The notes: generated from the letters alone by a model not told the origin. DNA of 64,000 nucleotides from Sphingomonas sp. G-3-2-10 (GCF_012927115.1 NZ_JABBFY010000002.1:744001-808000); one strand, 5' to 3'; counted from the stretch's first letter, positions 25,072 through 34,245 are shown. A program made the numbers and translations.

Positions 25072-26567
25072 TGATCGACCGGCGGGAATTCCTCGGCAGC
25101 GCCACCGTCGCCGCGTCGCTGGCCGCATCGGTTCGCGCTTCGGCGCGGCCGGTGGCGGCGGATGCGCCGTCGGTCACCGCCGGACTTGTCGACTTCGCGC
25201 TGAAGTCGCGGTTCGAGGATCTGCCCGCCGATGTCGTTCATGAAAGCCGCCGCTATGTGCTCGACGCGCTGGGCTGCGGCGTGGCGGGGCATCTGACCGC
25301 CAAGGGCCGGCTTGCGGCCGCCCACGCCGCGGCGATGGGCGGGCGCGGACAGGGGAGCCGGATCCTGGGCAGCGCGGCGCGGAGCGATCCGGCCCATGCC
25401 GCCTTCGCCAATGGCGAACTGATCAACGCGCTCGATTACGACGCCATCCCCCACGTCCCGCCCTTCCTGTTGCCGCCGTTGCTCGCCATTGCCGAGCGCG
25501 AGCGATCGTCGGGCCGCGAACTGATCCGCGCCGTCGCGGTCGGCACCGAGATCGCGCTGCGGCTCGAGCGCGGCACCAGCAAGATGGCGGCGTCGGTCGC
25601 CGCGACGGGCAAGACGCCCGCGGTGTTCGGCATCTGCAACGCCAGTATCGTCGCGGCGGCGGTGGGCTGTGCGATGCTGCTGAAGCTCGACGCGGTCCGC
25701 ACCGCCAACGCGCTGGGCCTCGCCGCCTATTTCTGCGCCGTCCCGTCGAGCCATGCTTGGGAGACGCGCGCGCCCAAATCGATGGTGAAATATTCGCCGG
25801 TCGGGATCAGTTGCCAGAATGCGGTGACCGCCGCGCTGCTCGCCGCGAGCGGCTATACCGGCGATCCCGTCGCTCTCGACGGACCGGCGGGGTTCCCGCT
25901 ATTCTTCGGCGGGCTGCAATGGGACGACGCGGCGGTGCTGGCCGGTCTGGGCGAGCGCTGGGCGATCCTCGGCACCCAGTACAAGCCGCACGCCTGCTGC
26001 CGCTTCACCCATGCCGAAGTCGATTGCCTGCAGGCGATCGTCGCCGAACATGCGCCGAAACCCGACGAGATCGGCCGCATCCATTCGCTGGGCATCCCGT
26101 TCGTCGCCAATCCGGACATGACCGTGGTGCGCACGCAGGAGGATGCGCAGTTCAGCACGCACTATGTGCTGGCGCTCGCCGCGCTGGGCATTCCGCTCGA
26201 CGCGCGGTGCCAGGATCCGGCGCTGTTCACCGATCCGCGCATCGCCTCGCTGATGGCGCGCACCGTGCGCGACGTGCACCCCGAGGCGCTGGCGGTGAAG
26301 CGGAGCGATCCGGCAAGCTATCTCGCGCGCGTCGAAGTGTCGATGAAGGACGGGCGCAGCTTCGTGCGCGAGACGCGCTATCCGCGCGGGACGATCAAGC
26401 CGGGCTTCACCATCCCGGACGCCGAGCTGATCGCGAAATGCCGCGCCAACCTCGCCACGGCGCTGCCCGGAAGCCGGGCCGCGCGCGCGCTGGACCTGCT
26501 GACGACGCTCGACACCGCCACCGATATCGGCGCGGTGATGGCGCAGCTGACGCCTAGAGGATCGTGA
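25071..26567 (+). CDS. MmgE/PrpD family protein with Tat-like signal (second paralogue)
   Basis: A 498-residue MmgE/PrpD protein (YVLDALGCGVAGHL, ALDYDAIPHVPPFLLPPLLA, YKPHACCRFTHAEVD). The N-terminus MIDRREFLGSATVAASLAAS contains a twin-arginine-like RREFLG followed by a hydrophobic stretch. It is the last gene of the oxygenase operon; its 3' end overlaps the convergent gene at 26554 by 14 bases, with no terminator between them. Paralogue of 14464-16011. Confidence 0.82.
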   Translation: MIDRREFLGSATVAASLAASVRASARPVAADAPSVTAGLVDFALKSRFEDLPADVVHESRRYVLDALGCGVAGHLTAKGRLAAAHAAAMGGRGQGSRILGSAARSDPAHAAFANGELINALDYDAIPHVPPFLLPPLLAIAERERSSGRELIRAVAVGTEIALRLERGTSKMAASVAATGKTPAVFGICNASIVAAAVGCAMLLKLDAVRTANALGLAAYFCAVPSSHAWETRAPKSMVKYSPVGISCQNAVTAALLAASGYTGDPVALDGPAGFPLFFGGLQWDDAAVLAGLGERWAILGTQYKPHACCRFTHAEVDCLQAIVAEHAPKPDEIGRIHSLGIPFVANPDMTVVRTQEDAQFSTHYVLALAALGIPLDARCQDPALFTDPRIASLMARTVRDVHPEALAVKRSDPASYLARVEVSMKDGRSFVRETRYPRGTIKPGFTIPDAELIAKCRANLATALPGSRAARALDLLTTLDTATDIGAVMAQLTPRGS

Positions 26568-29532
26568 CCCGCCGGTCGCGGGCGCCGACGACGAACAACC
26601 GGCCCTGCGCATCGGCCATCAGCACGAGCCCTGCCTCACCCGCCTGACGGGCGAGGCAGGCAAGCTGCACGTCCTCGTCATGGTTCAGGATGATGAGCGG
26701 CTGCCCGGATAGGGCATCGCCGATGCGGGTTCCGGCTCCATCGGCTGCCGGCGCGATATAGGGCCGGTCGAGATCGCACGACTGAACCGTATCGAAGCCG
26801 GCGATCCGGGCATGAGCGCGCCTTTCGACGAAAGTGCGTGCCAGCGTTTCCTGATTTTCGGTCCAGATCCCGACCTGCATCGACGGGCGCGTGCTGGCTT
26901 CGCTCGTCGCCATCATCGCATCGAAACCCTGATTGCGAATCCAGCGCCAGTCCGCCGGCGCGACCGGTTCGGACAATGCAGCCTCTACCTTGGGCAGGCA
27001 GATCTTCGTCGTCAGGGTGCCGTTGGCGTGCAGCGTCCAGACTTCCATGACGCCGCTTCGTCCCCGGCTCAGATCGACCGTGAGCCATGACGGCGCGTTA
27101 CGATGCTGGGCGAAGGCGATGGCGCGGAGCCGGTCGGTCAGCGCGCACGACCAGAGAAATTCGATGCGCGGCGCGGGCGCGCACAATTTCACCAGATCGA
27201 GTGCGCCGATCTCGCCGCCGATCTGGACCAGCCACTGGCTTTCCGACGTGATGTCGTGGTGCGCGGCCAGCGCAACCTTGCCGATCGGATGGAAGGTTCG
27301 GGCATGGCTGGCGAAGCGCGTGAGCAGGCTCGCGCCATCCTCGAGCGCCTGAACGACGATGACGTTCGGACTGGTGCCGATCGCGATCAGGGCGGTGACG
27401 TCGCTGATATTCTGCTGCCACTGGATCGCGCCGTCGCGGTCGAGCAGCTGCAGCAGCCAGCTCTCGCGCCAGACCAGCATGGTGCCGTTGCCGAGCAGGC
27501 AGGCGCAGCGGATCGCGGGCCGTATGGCGACCACGGGCGGCACGTCCCATTCGAGATCCGGACGCACTGCCGCGACGTGCAGCTTGCCGAGCTTGCCGAC
27601 ATCCGCCGCCAGCACGGTGAGGCCCGCGCGGGTCAGCAAGGCGTGCAGCGTCTGCAGATCGTTCGATCCCAGGCTGGCCGACGCGATCGCGATCAGCGCG
27701 CGCGCGAACGCCTCGACGATCGGCTGGGCGGGGCCGCGCCAGAAACCGGCCTGCTCGACGCAATCCGGCGTGGACAGGCGGCTGAACTGGCCCAGCAGAT
27801 CGAGCATGAGCCGACGGCCATCCTCCGCCTCGCCGCGCATCACCGACTGGAGCCACCCCAGCGCCGCCGCGTGCCGTTCCGTTCCGGCGACCGCGGCGAA
27901 GGGCACCGCGCCGATCCCGTCGGCGCTCAGATCCTCGCCGTTCCAGCGCGCCGTCAAGACCGCGCGGACCGCCAGCTCGCAATCGAATCCGCCCCCGCCA
28001 TCCACGGCGAGCGCGGCACGCAGCCAGCTCCGACGCGTCTCGAGCAGCGCATGGTCGCTATCGGCGGCACCGGCGAGCGGATCGGTCACCTGCAAGGCGC
28101 GCAGCGGCTGACCCGTCGCCAGCAGCATGTCGGTCCACGCCTTGATCACATAGGCATGGAAGGCGGGATCCCCCCTCCGGCTCTCCTCGGCCAGCTGATC
28201 GAAACAGGCCGTCCGCTTCGCCAGCGCCAGCGCGGTGTCCGTCTCGCCGGCAAGGAAGAACATCCGGATCGCCAGCGACGGCTCCTGCTTGCTGTCGATC
28301 GCGAGCTTCGCCGCTTCGTGGAACAGCTTGCCCTTTTCGAGGACCAGCACGGCACGGCGATGATCGCCGAGCAATTGCGAGTGGATATAGGCGGCGCGGC
28401 GGAAGTCCCCGTCACGCTCCAGCTTCTCGGCAAGCTGGAGATAGCGGTCGCGCAGCGCGTAATAGGCGCCGCCGCCGAAGATCGGCGCGGAAATGCCCTC
28501 GTTCGACAGATCGAAGTCGAGCCGCGCCCGCGCTTCGGGCAACTGCGCGGGATAACGGCTGACGGGCTTCTTGCCGGGATTGTCGTTGCCGAGCCGGAGC
28601 GCAAGGCGCAGCGCGCCGTCGAGATCGCCCGACGCGATCAGCTTTTCGACCTGCCCCAGCCGTTCGCCATATTGCCTGCGCAGCCCCGTGCCGAGCGGCG
28701 TGTGCCAGCGGAGCCAGCCCGCGAGATTGGCGAGCAGCCCTGGCGCGCGCGGCGGCGCACTGGCCTGCCCATGCCCCTGGGCCGGCGCGCCGCCATGCCC
28801 GCCGCTGTCGCCGAACAGGCGCAGGCTGAACAGCCCGCCAAAGGCCTGCCGCAGGATCGACGAGAGCTTGATCGGCTTGTCGCCGACCCCCAGATGCGCC
28901 GCCATGTCGCGCAGCAGATCGGCACCGTCGCTTTCGATCGGAACCCCGGCGCGCGAGACTCGCGCCAGCCGCGGCGCATCCCCATCGCCATCCCCGCTGC
29001 CCGCGATGCCAGTGACCGGCACGCCGGACAATGTCGTGCGGACGCGCACCGGCGGGCGATGCACGTCGATGCGGGGCATGTCCCACAGCGTCGCGACCGG
29101 CAGCGGCGTCAGCGCGGCGATCGCGATGCGATGTGCCTGTCCGCCCCACCACAGCTCGATCCGGCGTATCTCCGCAGCGGCCGGCGACCGGACGGGATCG
29201 GTGCCGGCCTCATTGGCGGCGAAGCTGGTCAGCGTCGCACCCGGCCCTGCGATCAGCGGCAGCGCCGAGGGCCAGATTCGAGCCTCGACATGGGCCGGAT
29301 CGACGAACGCCACCACCAGAAGTCCGGCTGAATCACCCGCGGGGCCGAGTGTCCCGCGCCACATCGCGCGCACCCGGTCGCGGACCGGGCGCAGATCGGG
29401 CATGGGCGCGCCATCGCGCAGGACGAACGCGATCCCGTCGCACCAGCCGGAACCGGCCAGGGTCGGCCGCGCCGGAAAGTCGCGGTCGATCGAACGGGCG
29501 GCGCGGCGCGTGACGTGACTGCGGTCAGCCAT
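26554..29532 (-). CDS. Large bpX6-like/helical-repeat/beta-propeller-like protein of MoxR-vWA system
   Basis: A 992-residue protein with no signal peptide. The N-terminal 160 residues are a mixed alpha/beta domain that I tentatively match to bpX6 of MoxR-vWA-beta-propeller systems. Around residues 310-620 lies a TPR-like helical region (VEKLIASGDLDGALRLALRL, YLQLAEKLERDGDFRRAAYI, GETDTALALAKRTACFDQLA). The last ~340 residues have repeated hydrophobic strands ending in Trp or Asp-Gly turns, consistent with a beta-propeller. The start at 29532 overlaps the upstream stop by eight bases (ATGGCTGA); a longer frame to 29661 would run through that gene. Confidence 0.65.
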   Translation of the reverse strand: MADRSHVTRRAARSIDRDFPARPTLAGSGWCDGIAFVLRDGAPMPDLRPVRDRVRAMWRGTLGPAGDSAGLLVVAFVDPAHVEARIWPSALPLIAGPGATLTSFAANEAGTDPVRSPAAAEIRRIELWWGGQAHRIAIAALTPLPVATLWDMPRIDVHRPPVRVRTTLSGVPVTGIAGSGDGDGDAPRLARVSRAGVPIESDGADLLRDMAAHLGVGDKPIKLSSILRQAFGGLFSLRLFGDSGGHGGAPAQGHGQASAPPRAPGLLANLAGWLRWHTPLGTGLRRQYGERLGQVEKLIASGDLDGALRLALRLGNDNPGKKPVSRYPAQLPEARARLDFDLSNEGISAPIFGGGAYYALRDRYLQLAEKLERDGDFRRAAYIHSQLLGDHRRAVLVLEKGKLFHEAAKLAIDSKQEPSLAIRMFFLAGETDTALALAKRTACFDQLAEESRRGDPAFHAYVIKAWTDMLLATGQPLRALQVTDPLAGAADSDHALLETRRSWLRAALAVDGGGGFDCELAVRAVLTARWNGEDLSADGIGAVPFAAVAGTERHAAALGWLQSVMRGEAEDGRRLMLDLLGQFSRLSTPDCVEQAGFWRGPAQPIVEAFARALIAIASASLGSNDLQTLHALLTRAGLTVLAADVGKLGKLHVAAVRPDLEWDVPPVVAIRPAIRCACLLGNGTMLVWRESWLLQLLDRDGAIQWQQNISDVTALIAIGTSPNVIVVQALEDGASLLTRFASHARTFHPIGKVALAAHHDITSESQWLVQIGGEIGALDLVKLCAPAPRIEFLWSCALTDRLRAIAFAQHRNAPSWLTVDLSRGRSGVMEVWTLHANGTLTTKICLPKVEAALSEPVAPADWRWIRNQGFDAMMATSEASTRPSMQVGIWTENQETLARTFVERRAHARIAGFDTVQSCDLDRPYIAPAADGAGTRIGDALSGQPLIILNHDEDVQLACLARQAGEAGLVLMADAQGRLFVVGARDRRVTIL

Positions 29533-31480
29533 CGAGCGGTCCCAGATCGACCTTGATCGCTTCACGCGCCAGCACCTGAAGATCGAAGCGGGTGCATTCC
29601 GACTGCGAATGCTTCTTTTTCCTGCGGTACAGCAACAGTTCGAGCGGGGCCTGGTCGTCATCGACCTTCACCGCCCATACGCCATCGTCGCCCGGCTGGA
29701 TCTTAACGATCGACAGCGCATCGTCGCCCAGCCGCAGAACCGGCTGCTTCAGCGTCGGAACGCCATTATTGTAGCGCACCGTCCGCACGGTGCCGTTTCC
29801 GCCGTGGCGCGCATCGGACCAGATCCGCACGGTCAGCTGCTGCGTGCCGCCATGCGCCGACAACAAAGTCTCGTGCGGTTCGAGCCGGATCGTCGCCGGA
29901 TCGCCGCTGTCGCCGCGCTTCACCAGCCAGTCGAAGGGCGGGATGGTCCAGACATTGGGCATCACGCTGTACGCCAGACTGCGATGCGCCGGCGAATAGA
30001 CCATATCGAACAGCCGGTCCGGCCCGATAGCTTCGTCGCCGATGAAGAATTCGTCCATGTGCCGCTTCGAAATCTTCACCACCCGCAGCATCTTCGCGTC
30101 CGGATCGGGCTGCACGACGCGATAGGGCCCGCTGGACCAGAGCGTCTTCGGCGCCTTGAGCAGCGGCGAGAATTGCGCTTCCCCGCCATCGGGCCGCGAC
30201 CGGAACACAAAGGCCTGGCCGAAGCTGGAATAGACTTCGAGATCGCCGCCCCAGCTCATCGACGGGATCGCGCCGGGCGGCTGGTTGCGGAAGAGATGGC
30301 TGGAGGGCACTTCGCGGCGCAGGCCCGAAAGGATCGCCGGTGCGGCCCCCGCGGACAGCGCGATGTCCTTGAGGATCATCGTATCCCGGCCCGAACGCGC
30401 GGTGTGCACCACGATGCGGAGCAATTGTCCGTCCAGCCCCACGCCCGCCAGCTTGAGATGATCGGGCAGGAGGACGAACCAGCTTTGCGCGATCTTCCAG
30501 GCCGGATCGCCGGTGAGGATCAGCAGCCCGTGGCGCATCCGGACGATCTTGGTGTCGGTGCGGGGAGTGATGAAGTGGCGCGGCTCCCATCCGCCCATCT
30601 TCGGGCGCGGCGACGTCTCCAGCTTCGCGAGCTCTGCCGGCTTGAGCGGCGCAAACGGCTTGTCGAGCGCCGATACGCAGATGCGGTCGTGGGGAAACAC
30701 GATGGTGGCGCGGTTCCGCTCCGCACCGCGCTGGCGCACGACGATCTGCGCGGCCCGCCGCTCGCCAGGAGCGGGAGGTTGCAGCGTGAAGGCCAGCGCG
30801 CTGGCGCTATCCGCGACGGCTGGCCCCCGCATGTCCGACCCGATCACCCAGTCGAGATATTCGGGCGCGGCGGCGGGCGCGGCACCGGCCGTCAGCGTCT
30901 CCCACACAAGCCGGGCGGCATCGACATCCTCGCTGTCCATCTCGCGATAGCTGACCGCGCGCAGGAAGCGTTTGATGGTGTTGACCGAAATCTGGTCGAA
31001 CCACACCGCGCCTGCTTCGCGCGGGAGGAAGCACCAGTGGAATTCGGCGCCGCGCGCATGAGCGATGCGGGCCATGAAGAACAGGGCCGCCAGCCCGATC
31101 AGCCTGCCGTGCCCGAGCATCCCGGGGCCCGCCGAGATCATCGCGCGATAGACCGGCCGGGTGCCCGGATCGGCGAACTGCTTCTCGTGGAACAGCGTCT
31201 CGGATTCGGCCAGCCGACGCAGGAACTCGAGCGGCGCTTCGGTCCGCAACAGCAGCTCGCTCTGGACGATGTGCGAAATCTCGCCGCGCAGAGTGAGGCC
31301 GCCCAGCCCCTCGAATTCGCCCTGCGGCGCCAGTTCGCGCCAGTCGAAATTGCGGGCGAGCCGCTCGAACTGGAGCAATTGCCCGTGCAGCAGCTCGACC
31401 AGAGAGTCCGACAGCCGCTCCAGCACCGGAAGGAACGGCGCATAGGCGGACGGGAAAACGGGGCCGCCGCCGTCGCTCAT
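29525..31480 (-). CDS. Degenerate vWA plus beta-propeller-like protein of MoxR system
   Basis: A 651-residue protein. Residues about 104-152 have a vWA-like layout: a strand and turn where the DxSxS MIDAS would be (VYRAMISAGPGMLG), then a helix (GRLIGLAALFFMARIAHARG) and a strand (AEFHWCFLP). The MIDAS Asp and Ser residues are missing, so metal binding is unlikely. The region after about 230 has repeated beta-strands consistent with a propeller. Start overlaps the upstream stop by ATGA. It is the likely partner of the MoxR ATPase. Confidence 0.6.
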   Translation of the reverse strand: MSDGGGPVFPSAYAPFLPVLERLSDSLVELLHGQLLQFERLARNFDWRELAPQGEFEGLGGLTLRGEISHIVQSELLLRTEAPLEFLRRLAESETLFHEKQFADPGTRPVYRAMISAGPGMLGHGRLIGLAALFFMARIAHARGAEFHWCFLPREAGAVWFDQISVNTIKRFLRAVSYREMDSEDVDAARLVWETLTAGAAPAAAPEYLDWVIGSDMRGPAVADSASALAFTLQPPAPGERRAAQIVVRQRGAERNRATIVFPHDRICVSALDKPFAPLKPAELAKLETSPRPKMGGWEPRHFITPRTDTKIVRMRHGLLILTGDPAWKIAQSWFVLLPDHLKLAGVGLDGQLLRIVVHTARSGRDTMILKDIALSAGAAPAILSGLRREVPSSHLFRNQPPGAIPSMSWGGDLEVYSSFGQAFVFRSRPDGGEAQFSPLLKAPKTLWSSGPYRVVQPDPDAKMLRVVKISKRHMDEFFIGDEAIGPDRLFDMVYSPAHRSLAYSVMPNVWTIPPFDWLVKRGDSGDPATIRLEPHETLLSAHGGTQQLTVRIWSDARHGGNGTVRTVRYNNGVPTLKQPVLRLGDDALSIVKIQPGDDGVWAVKVDDDQAPLELLLYRRKKKHSQSECTRFDLQVLAREAIKVDLGPLDG

Positions 31481-31926
31481 GCCGCGCGGGCGCACAACAG
31501 CGAGCGGTGGAACGCCACCGGCTCGCGGACCACGTAGAGATCGGCTTCACCGGTCGACGCCGCCGTATCGCCGAAACGCGGCACGACGATCGCGGGCGGC
31601 GCGACGTCGTAATGGTCGAACATCGCGGCGATCAGCGCACCCTGCACATGCGCGGGCGCATCGATCGTCACCCCGGCGGGCAGCCAGATGCGCGGGGCGA
31701 TCTCGTAAAGCGCGGTCACGCCGTCGAGGCGCGGCAGGACCATGCCCGTTTCGCCCGGCACCGTGCCGGCGAAGATCGCGGCCCAGCCATCGCCATGCTC
31801 GACCGCAAGCGACTGGAGCAGCCGCGACTTGCGCGACATCGAAGTGACGAACGCGTCGACCGCCGCATCGCCGATCGCGATCAGCGCGCCGATCGTCTGC
31901 ACCGGATCGATGCGGCGCCACGCCAT
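31477..31926 (-). CDS. Small MoxR-system component (unrecognised, bpX-type candidate)
   Basis: A 149-residue alpha/beta protein without signal or membrane segment (opening MAWRRIDPVQTIGALIAIGD). I cannot assign a family with confidence; position and size fit one of the small bpX components of MoxR-vWA-beta-propeller systems. It starts on the A of the MoxR stop (TGATG; a GTG one codon earlier is possible) and ends with ATGA overlap into the next gene, so it is an integral part of the operon. Confidence 0.6.
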   Translation of the reverse strand: MAWRRIDPVQTIGALIAIGDAAVDAFVTSMSRKSRLLQSLAVEHGDGWAAIFAGTVPGETGMVLPRLDGVTALYEIAPRIWLPAGVTIDAPAHVQGALIAAMFDHYDVAPPAIVVPRFGDTAASTGEADLYVVREPVAFHRSLLCARAA

Positions 31927-33149
31927 CACGCTGCCTCGATGGGCGCCGCCGCCTCCGGTCCCGCGTCAGGCGCGGCCTTGCCGCTCGAATGCGCTTCGAG
32001 CACGGTTTCAAGGCTGGCGCGGACCACGCGAAGCTGTTGCGGCAGGGTCTTCGCATCGAATGCGGCGTCGATCCGGGTCAGCATCGTCTCGAGCCGGACC
32101 AGCCAGATCTCGTGCAGCGGATCGGTGACCAACGCCGGACGCGATTCGAGCAGCAGGGTCGCCTGTTCGGTCAGATGCGCGGCGTGCGCGGTCGGGCCAT
32201 AGGTGGCGTGCGCCACGCTGTTCGACAGCACGGGGTTGCGGCTGTCCTTCAGCTCGGCATGGAGCAGCTCGCGCACTTCCTCCTGCTGCGCCTTGGACTG
32301 GACCAGATAGGTGATCGGCCACAGGTCCTCGGGACCCGCCACCGCCGAACCGCGCAACAGGGCCGCCGCCGCGATCAGCTTCTGGCCCTTCACGATCTTG
32401 CGGTCGGACATGATCACGCCGGTCAGCCGGATCTTGCGCACGATATGGGCATAGGCTTCGTACACGCCGGTCATGTCGGTCCTGAGCGCGGCGTCGTGCA
32501 GACCGGCGATCAGCCCCTTGCCGAGCGGCGCGACGGGATCGCTGCCGCCCGCAGCCTGCCAGCCCGAACGGAGCAGCTCGGTCAGCTGGCTCTCGCCGAC
32601 CGGATCGACGAACATCGTGACCAGAAACCGGTCGGCGAAAGCGGCGAGCAGCGTATCCTCGGGCATCGCGTTGGACGCGGCGACGCACGAGATCAGCGGC
32701 ACGTTCATGCTGTACTGGCCGCGGCGATAGGTTCGCTCGTTGAGGATCTTGAGCAGCGAGTTGAGGATCGCGGTGGACCCCAGGAAAATCTCGTCGAGAA
32801 AGGCGATATCCGCTTCGGGCAGCATCCCGTGGGTGACCGGGCGGATCTGCCCTTCCTTCAGCGCATTGAGATCGAGCGCGCCGAACAGCTCCGAAGGCTC
32901 GGTGAAGCGGCCGATCAGATACTCGAACGACTTCGCGTCGACCGACGCGGCGATCGCCTGAACCGCCGCCGACTTGCCGGTGCCCGGCGGGCCGATCAGC
33001 AGCACATGCTCGCGCGCGATCAGGCCGAGCATGACCAGTTCGAGCAGCGCGCGGCGCGACACGAACTGCGCGCTGAGCGCGTCGAGATGCGCGTTCACCT
33101 GAGTCACCGCATCGGCAATCACGCGATCGGGTTCGCTCGAAACCTGCAT
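31926..33149 (-). CDS. MoxR-family AAA+ ATPase (RavA-like)
   Basis: A 407-residue AAA+ ATPase. Walker A GPPGTGKS (residues 53-60), the RavA/MoxR signature RFTEPSELFGALDLNALKEG, Walker B FLDE (117-120), NERTYRRGQ and sensor/arginine-finger region AASNAMPEDTLLAAFADRF are intact. MoxR proteins act as chaperone-like motors with vWA partners. The start at 33149 follows AGGAAG; the longer frame to 33263 adds an unlikely Arg-rich leader. First gene of the four-gene operon. Confidence 0.9.
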   Translation of the reverse strand: MQVSSEPDRVIADAVTQVNAHLDALSAQFVSRRALLELVMLGLIAREHVLLIGPPGTGKSAAVQAIAASVDAKSFEYLIGRFTEPSELFGALDLNALKEGQIRPVTHGMLPEADIAFLDEIFLGSTAILNSLLKILNERTYRRGQYSMNVPLISCVAASNAMPEDTLLAAFADRFLVTMFVDPVGESQLTELLRSGWQAAGGSDPVAPLGKGLIAGLHDAALRTDMTGVYEAYAHIVRKIRLTGVIMSDRKIVKGQKLIAAAALLRGSAVAGPEDLWPITYLVQSKAQQEEVRELLHAELKDSRNPVLSNSVAHATYGPTAHAAHLTEQATLLLESRPALVTDPLHEIWLVRLETMLTRIDAAFDAKTLPQQLRVVRASLETVLEAHSSGKAAPDAGPEAAAPIEAA

Positions 33150-33342
33150 TGTCTTCCTGTGGCTGAAGAATCCCCTGCCCCCTGCGTAGAGGCTCGACGG
33201 CGATCCCGGAAGGGCCGTGGCGCAGAAGTGCGACGCGGGCGCGCGTCGCCGATCGGCCCGCAACGCGATCGGGGCGATTATAGGTTATAATTTCATACTA
33301 TTGCGTGTTACCCTTGAGCGACCCGATCGATGGAGCCAAGCC
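33150..33342. promoter_or_regulatory. Divergent region with ATTATA/TATAAT palindrome
   Basis: A 193-base region between the MoxR operon (-) and an alpha/beta hydrolase gene (+). Inverted repeat ATTATA (33277-33282), GGT, TATAAT (33286-33291) lies in the only AT-rich part. TATAAT may also be a -10 element reading right, but no good -35 sits 17 bases upstream. Confidence 0.4.
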
Positions 33343-34245
33343 ATGCACAAGACGATGCCGATCCGCGCCACAAGGCGGGCCATTCTGGCGGGTGCGCTGG
33401 CCGCGCCGCTGATCCCCGCTCTGGCTCGCGCGGGCGACGCATCGTTCGGCGCGCCGGCGGGCGCGGTCGAGCGGATCGTCCCCGTCGCGGGGGCGAAGCT
33501 GTGGAGCTGGGATTCGGGCGGCAAAGGCGCGCCGATCCTGCTGCTCCACCCCGCCACCGGCAGCGCGGCGATCTGGGAATATCAATATGCCGCGTTTCGC
33601 GATGCCGGATACCGCGTCATCGCCTATTCGCGGCGCGGGCATTATCGCTCGCCGGTCGAAGCCGGGTCCAATCCGGGCTTTTCGGTCGACGATGTCGATG
33701 CGGTGGCCGACGCATATGGGCTGAAGCGCTTCTTCCTGCTGGGATCGGCGGCGGGGGGCTTCATGGTGCCCGACTATGCGCTGGCCCGGCCCGAGCGGCT
33801 GATGGGGATCGTGATGGCCTGTACGCAGGGCGCGGCGGCCGACCCGGCGTTCCGCGCGAGCATCAGCCGGATCCTGCCCGAGGGGTTTTCGAAGATGCCG
33901 GCATCGTTCCGCGAGCTTGGCCCCTCCTATCGCGCGACCGAACCCGAGGGGATGGCGCGGTGGGAAGCGCTGGAGCATGTCGCGACGATCGACGGGCGCT
34001 ACCGCCAGAAGCCGCGCAACGTGCTGGACTGGCCGACGGTCGGGCGGATCGCGGTGCCGACGCTGGTGATCGCGGGCGGCGCGGACCTGTACATCCCGCC
34101 CGCGCTGGCGCGCATCTATGCCGGGCATATCCCCGGAAGCCGGTTCGAAGTGATCGAGGATAGCGGCCATTCGGCCTATTGGGAGAAGCCCGCGGCGTTC
34201 AACCGTGCGGTGCTGAAGTTCGCGGCCAGATACCGGAGGGGGTGA
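33343..34245 (+). CDS. Alpha/beta hydrolase-fold protein, Tat-like signal, nucleophile replaced by Ala
   Basis: A 300-residue protein. The N-terminus (RATRRAILAGALAAPLIPAL) resembles a twin-arginine signal. The fold is clear (LLLHPATGSAAIWEYQ, IAYSRRGHYRSP, VPTLVIAGGADLYIPP, DSGHSAYWEKP), with the acid Asp and His kept. At the nucleophile elbow the sequence is GSAAGG, placing Ala136 (codon 33748-33750) where Ser is expected. It may be non-hydrolytic or use Ser135. The ATG at 33343 follows TGGAG. Confidence 0.75.
   Translation: MHKTMPIRATRRAILAGALAAPLIPALARAGDASFGAPAGAVERIVPVAGAKLWSWDSGGKGAPILLLHPATGSAAIWEYQYAAFRDAGYRVIAYSRRGHYRSPVEAGSNPGFSVDDVDAVADAYGLKRFFLLGSAAGGFMVPDYALARPERLMGIVMACTQGAAADPAFRASISRILPEGFSKMPASFRELGPSYRATEPEGMARWEALEHVATIDGRYRQKPRNVLDWPTVGRIAVPTLVIAGGADLYIPPALARIYAGHIPGSRFEVIEDSGHSAYWEKPAAFNRAVLKFAARYRRG

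Noticed and set aside
26554-26567. Frameshift or misassembly at the overlap of MmgE/PrpD and the propeller-like gene
   Set aside because: Both reading frames end naturally; a 14-base convergent overlap is plausible and each protein has a normal C-terminus.
26554-33149. The MoxR operon as a mobile element or phage module
   Set aside because: No integrase, transposase, tRNA-flanked att site or terminal repeats are visible around it, and its base composition looks like the neighbours by eye.
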